Below the pieces are notes generated by a model. The model was not told the DNA's origin. It saw only the letters and a list, made by a program, of their open reading frames with translations, and made no database searches. Made by a program: the position numbers and the translations under genes. 50,111 nt of DNA from Rhodospirillaceae bacterium (GTDB taxonomy: Bacteria > Pseudomonadota > Alphaproteobacteria > Thalassobaculales > Thalassobaculaceae): contig JAGYJX010000026.1 of the NCBI GenBank assembly GCA_018401495.1, positions 1 through 50,111 on the forward strand, read 5' to 3'. Shown here piece after piece: positions 39,206 through 50,111 of the stretch (position 1 is the stretch's first letter; every line of letters starts with the position of its first letter).

Positions 39206-39234
39206 ATACTATGTAGGAGCCCCCCCTGGGTCAA
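39206..39234 (-). promoter_or_regulatory. Promoter for the str operon (rpsL)
   Basis: Minus strand TTGACC (39229-39234), a 17-base spacer and TAGTAT (39206-39211). It lies in the 441-base gap between the rpoC terminator and rpsL, the only gap above 300 bases in the ribosomal block. Confidence 0.65.
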
Positions 39235-39364
39235 GCGGATATTCCAGGAAAAGCCGGGAATTCCGCGGATCCGGACTCCCCCGTCGGCGCGCAACGTCCG
39301 TGCGTCGGATCGCCGGACCGCGAAACTATCGTTCCACGCACCGCCAACGGCGTCTCGAAACGAA

Positions 39365-39397
39365 CGGTCCCCCGCCGCGCGGGGCGACGGGGGACCG
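39365..39397 (-). terminator. Terminator hairpin after rpoC
   Basis: CGGTCCCCCG (39365-39374) pairs with CGGGGGACCG (39388-39397), ten base pairs around a 13-base loop. On the minus strand TTCGTTTCG follows, a poor but T-rich tail. It lies 41 bases past the rpoC stop. Confidence 0.65.
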
Positions 39398-39437
39398 GAT
39401 CGGTGGCTTCGGCGGCTCGGCGTCCCGGCCGATCCGT

Positions 39438-43611
<4,174 letters not shown>

Positions 43612-43643
43612 CGAAGCAACTCCTCGCGCCTGAGCGCCGTTGC

Positions 43644-43689
43644 GGGTCCTGGGAACGCTCCCAGGACCCATATCGGTCTGGAGGACCGA
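43644..43689 (-). other. Two hairpins in the rpoB-rpoC spacer
   Basis: GGGTCCTGGGA (43644-43654) pairs with TCCCAGGACCC (43659-43669), an 11-base-pair perfect stem with a 4-base loop. Next to it TCGGTC (43673-43678) pairs with GACCGA (43684-43689). There is no U-run, so a terminator is unlikely. RNA processing, pausing or stability are options. Confidence 0.65.
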
Positions 43690-43731
43690 CGATTACACCC
43701 CGGTGATGCGATTACCGCGCGGCCGGGGGCA

Positions 43732-47913
<4,182 letters not shown>

Positions 47914-48003
47914 GATATGACCTCGTCGACCTCGCGGGTGACCCGTGGAACCTCAAACCATTCCATCGGTAAAGCAGGCGACGCCCAGTTGGGCATCCCC
48001 CGC

Positions 48004-48090
48004 CTCGGCACGGCATCGGGGCCTGAACCCGGTGCCCTGCCGAGACGGGAAAAGGGCGAGGGAGCGGCGGTGCCTAGGCACGCCGCTCCC
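48004..48090 (-). other. Two strong hairpins in the rplL-rpoB spacer
   Basis: Arms at 48004-48020 and 48028-48044 form a long stem with single mismatches (CTCGGCA/TGCCGAG, GGCA/TGCC, CGGG/CCCG). Arms at 48060-48074 and 48077-48090 (GGGAGCGGCGGTGCC with GGCACGCCGCTCCC) form a 14-pair stem with one bulged G. In E. coli the same spacer holds a partial attenuator and an RNase III site, so a similar role is likely here. Confidence 0.6.
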
Positions 48091-48119
48091 CGCCCCGATC
48101 GTGATGCAGCGCCCGCAGC

Positions 48120-48491
48120 TCACTTGAGCTCGACGGTCGCCCCAGCCTCTTCGAGCTGCTTCTTGATCTTGGCGGCCTCGTCCTTGGACGCGCCCTCCTT
48201 GACCGCCTTCGGAGCCGCCTCGACCAGGTCCTTGGCCTCCTTCAGGCCGAGACCGGTGATCGCGCGGACTTCCTTGATCACGTTGATCTTCTTCTCGCCG
48301 GCCGCCGCCAGGATGACGTCGAACTCGGTCTTCTCCTCGGCCACCGGAGCGGCCTCGGCCGGCGCCGCCGCCATCGCGACCGGAGCCGCGGCGGAAACGC
48401 CCCACTTCTCTTCAAGCATCTTGGACAGCTCAGCCGCCTCGAGGACGGTCAGGGTCGACAGGTCGTCGACGAGCTTCGCGAGATCAGCCAT
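48120..48491 (-). CDS. rplL: 50S ribosomal protein L7/L12
   Basis: L7/L12 of 123 residues, the multicopy stalk protein that recruits translation GTPases. ATG 48491 sits 9 bases after GGAG, better than the TTG two codons upstream. The N-terminal dimerisation domain is LAKLVDDLSTLTVLEAAELS, the hinge is Ala/Pro/Glu-rich (AAAPAEAAPVAEEKTE), and the C-terminal domain is EKKINVIKEVRAITGLGLKE then AKDLVEAAPKAVKEG. Confidence 0.97.
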   Translation of the reverse strand: MADLAKLVDDLSTLTVLEAAELSKMLEEKWGVSAAAPVAMAAAPAEAAPVAEEKTEFDVILAAAGEKKINVIKEVRAITGLGLKEAKDLVEAAPKAVKEGASKDEAAKIKKQLEEAGATVELK

Positions 48492-48546
48492 TTCCAACTA
48501 CTCCTAAGGGTTTGGTACTTCCGAAGACAGAGCGGTTCGTCCGCCC

Positions 48547-49059
48547 TCACTCCGCCTGCTCGCCGCGCGCTGCCAGCACCCGGGCCAGTCCGCCGGCGGG
48601 GGCCACGAGGACTCCCACCAGACGCGACGCCGGGGCCTGCAGCAGACCGACCAGCTTTGCACGCGATTCGTCCAACGACGGGGTCTTGGCCAGGGCCTTG
48701 ACCTCGTCGGGGCTGAGCGCCCGCTCGCCGAGCCCACCACCGAGGATGGTGAGCTTGTCGTTCGAGTTGGCGAACTCCACGATCGCCTTGGCCGCCGCCA
48801 CCGGGTCGGCCGACGTCGTCACCGACGTCGGACCGGTAAAGCGGTCGGCCAGGTTCTCGTAGCGCGTGCCTTGCAGAGCGAGACGGGCGAGCCGATTCTT
48901 GGTGACCTTGTAGCCGGCTCCCGCCTTGCGAACCTTCGAGCGAAGAGTCTCCACTTCGGCCACCGTCAACCCGGTCTGATGGGTGATGACGACGACCTCG
49001 GAGGTCTCGAAAGTCCGGCGAAGGGAGTCGACGAGGTCGGCCTTCTGAGCTCGGTTCAC
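48547..49059 (-). CDS. rplJ: 50S ribosomal protein L10
   Basis: L10 of 170 residues, the base of the L7/L12 stalk. It starts with GTG at 49059 (MNRAQKADLVDSLRRTFETS) behind a well-placed GGAG. VVITHQTGLTVAEVETLRSK, GAGYKVTKNRLARLALQGT and the C-terminal helix that binds L12 dimers (LARVLAARGEQAE) are visible. In E. coli the L10-L12 complex represses its own mRNA through the leader. Confidence 0.96.
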   Translation of the reverse strand: MNRAQKADLVDSLRRTFETSEVVVITHQTGLTVAEVETLRSKVRKAGAGYKVTKNRLARLALQGTRYENLADRFTGPTSVTTSADPVAAAKAIVEFANSNDKLTILGGGLGERALSPDEVKALAKTPSLDESRAKLVGLLQAPASRLVGVLVAPAGGLARVLAARGEQAE

Positions 49060-49339
49060 CTCTGTACTCCGCCTGTTGGACCGACCGTCGTGAGACGGCG
49101 CGGTCCGGTTGCACGTGGATCAGCCGGAACTCCGGCGTGATCCGCTCGTTCGCCTGTCCCAGAAGTCCAACATCCTCGGCCGAAGCCGAATTCCGCTGGC
49201 GCTCCCGTCTGTACGGGCAAGAGATTTAAGGCTCGGTGGTCCGTCGACCGTGAGCCGCCCGTAGTCTCGGACAGGTCGGAGCGGGCCGAAGCCCGCCCCA
49301 CGCCGCCGACCGGTCGCCCGGCCGCCGTCGTTCGTTGCC
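49060..49339 (-). promoter_or_regulatory. rplJL leader region with several hairpins (L10-leader type)
   Basis: The 280-base gap between rplA and rplJ has no gene. It holds a GCGGGC-TTCG-GCCCGC hairpin (49281-49296, minus strand UUCG loop), a small CCCGT/ACGGG hairpin (49204-49217), a TCGGC-TTCG-GCCGA hairpin (49176-49189) and an interrupted stem GGATCA..CCGGA/TCCGG..TGATCC (49117-49143). Position and folding potential match the L10 leader that binds L10-L12 in other bacteria. I see no convincing promoter in it. Confidence 0.55.
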
Positions 49340-50047
49340 TCAGGACGCCGAAGCGCTCCCGAGGTTCGCGGTGTCGACCTTGACGCCCGGCCCCATGGTC
49401 GAGCTGACCGACACGCGCTTGATATAGGTGCCCTTGGCTCCCGCCGGCTTGGCCTTCTGGATCGCGTCGACGAAAGCCGCCGCGTTCGCGAAGAGCTCGT
49501 CCTCGGAGAAGCTGGCCTTGCCGATGCCGGCGTGCACGAGGCCCGCCTTCTCGGCGCGGAACTCGACCTGGCCGGCCTTGCTGGCCTTGACCGCGTCGGC
49601 GACGTTGGCCGTCACGGTGCCCAGCTTCGGGTTCGGCATCAGGCCGCGCGGGCCGAGGATCTTACCGAGCCGGCCGACGACGCCCATCATGTCGGGGGTC
49701 GCGATGACGCGGTCGAAGTTGATCTGGCCGGCCTGGATCTGCTCCATCAGGTCCTCGGCGCCGACGATGTCGGCACCGGCGGCGCGGGCCTCATCGGCCT
49801 TGGCGTCCTTGGCGAACACCGCCACGCGGACCGTCTTGCCGGTGCCGTGCGGCAGCGAGACGACGCCGCGGACCATCTGGTCGGAGTGGCGCGGGTCGAC
49901 GCCCAGGTTCATCGCGATCTCGACGGTCTCGTCGAACTTCGCGGTCGCCTTGGACTTCACCAGCTTGATCGCCTCGGCCATCGGGTAGGAGGCGGTCCGG
50001 TCGATGCCGGTGTACGCGCCCGCCAGGCGCTTTCCCTTGTTCGACAT
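49340..50047 (-). CDS. rplA: 50S ribosomal protein L1
   Basis: L1 of 235 residues from ATG 50047 (MSNKGKRLAGAYTGIDRTAS); a GTG three codons upstream overlaps the rplK stop and is less likely. LGVDPRHSDQMVRGVVSLPH, GTGKTVRVAVFAKD, ATPDMMGVVGRLGKILGPRG and LMPNPKLGTVT are diagnostic. L1 forms the stalk that moves E-site tRNA, and in E. coli it represses the rplKA mRNA. Confidence 0.97.
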   Translation of the reverse strand: MSNKGKRLAGAYTGIDRTASYPMAEAIKLVKSKATAKFDETVEIAMNLGVDPRHSDQMVRGVVSLPHGTGKTVRVAVFAKDAKADEARAAGADIVGAEDLMEQIQAGQINFDRVIATPDMMGVVGRLGKILGPRGLMPNPKLGTVTANVADAVKASKAGQVEFRAEKAGLVHAGIGKASFSEDELFANAAAFVDAIQKAKPAGAKGTYIKRVSVSSTMGPGVKVDTANLGSASAS

Positions 50048-50052
50048 CTGCG

Positions 50053-50111
50053 TCACTCCACCACTTCGATGCCCATGGACCGCGCCGAGCCCTTGATCAT
50101 GGCTACCGCGC
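50053..50111 (-). CDS. rplK: 50S ribosomal protein L11, C-terminal end only
   Basis: The last 18 codons of L11 (AVAMIKGSARSMGIEVVE, then TGA at 50053-50055). The rest is outside the window. The stop lies 5 bases before the rplA start. Confidence 0.9.
   Translation of the reverse strand, partial: AVAMIKGSARSMGIEVVE

Overview
The window is high-GC bacterial chromosome, about two-thirds G+C by eye. The gene order from rplK to rplQ, the ATP12-type F1 assembly chaperone and the paired propionyl/acyl-CoA carboxylase subunits point to an alphaproteobacterium, most likely Rhodospirillales-like. The order-level placement is inference.

Region 1 (1-3.9 kb) looks accessory. It holds an EPSP-synthase-like gene with altered catalytic positions, a remnant of a 3-hydroxyisobutyrate-dehydrogenase-type gene, a carboxymuconolactone decarboxylase family gene, a divergent GntR/FCD regulator and a metallo-beta-lactamase-fold hydrolase. 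Similar GntR-type operator motifs lie upstream of the EPSPS-like gene and the regulator. Region 2 (3.9-7.2 kb) holds a Fic AMP-transferase with its own inhibitory helix, tRNA-Leu(GAG) with a strong terminator, lipB, and a small HEPN-like protein convergent with lipB.

Region 3 (7.2-19.4 kb, minus strand) is a tightly packed set: Deg protease, rarA, DUF429, crcB, an RluC-type pseudouridine synthase, a HAD phosphatase, an AsmA-like protein, the ATP12 chaperone, pccB, pccA and acylphosphatase. Several junctions are ATGA overlaps. Region 4 (19.4-20.6 kb) is a divergent orphan gene coding for an eight-repeat helical solenoid.

Region 5 (20.66-50.1 kb, all minus strand) is the ribosomal superoperon: rplK(end)-rplA, rplJL, rpoBC, the str block (rpsL-rpsG-fusA-tuf), the S10 and spc blocks, secY-adk, and the alpha block (rpsM-rpsK-rpoA-rplQ). 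Its genes supply the ribosome, RNA polymerase, elongation factors and the SecY channel. The spacers hold a recognisable promoter for rpsL and another for rpsM, terminators after rpoC and tuf, an L10-type leader, and hairpins between rplL/rpoB, rpoB/rpoC and rpsK/rpoA.

A feature of the whole window is about 15 small indels breaking ten genes, including rpoC and rplE, which cannot be lost. Correcting each indel restores a full-length family member with the expected downstream stop. I therefore read most of them as sequence errors, often in G/C runs, and I annotate the genes across the breaks.
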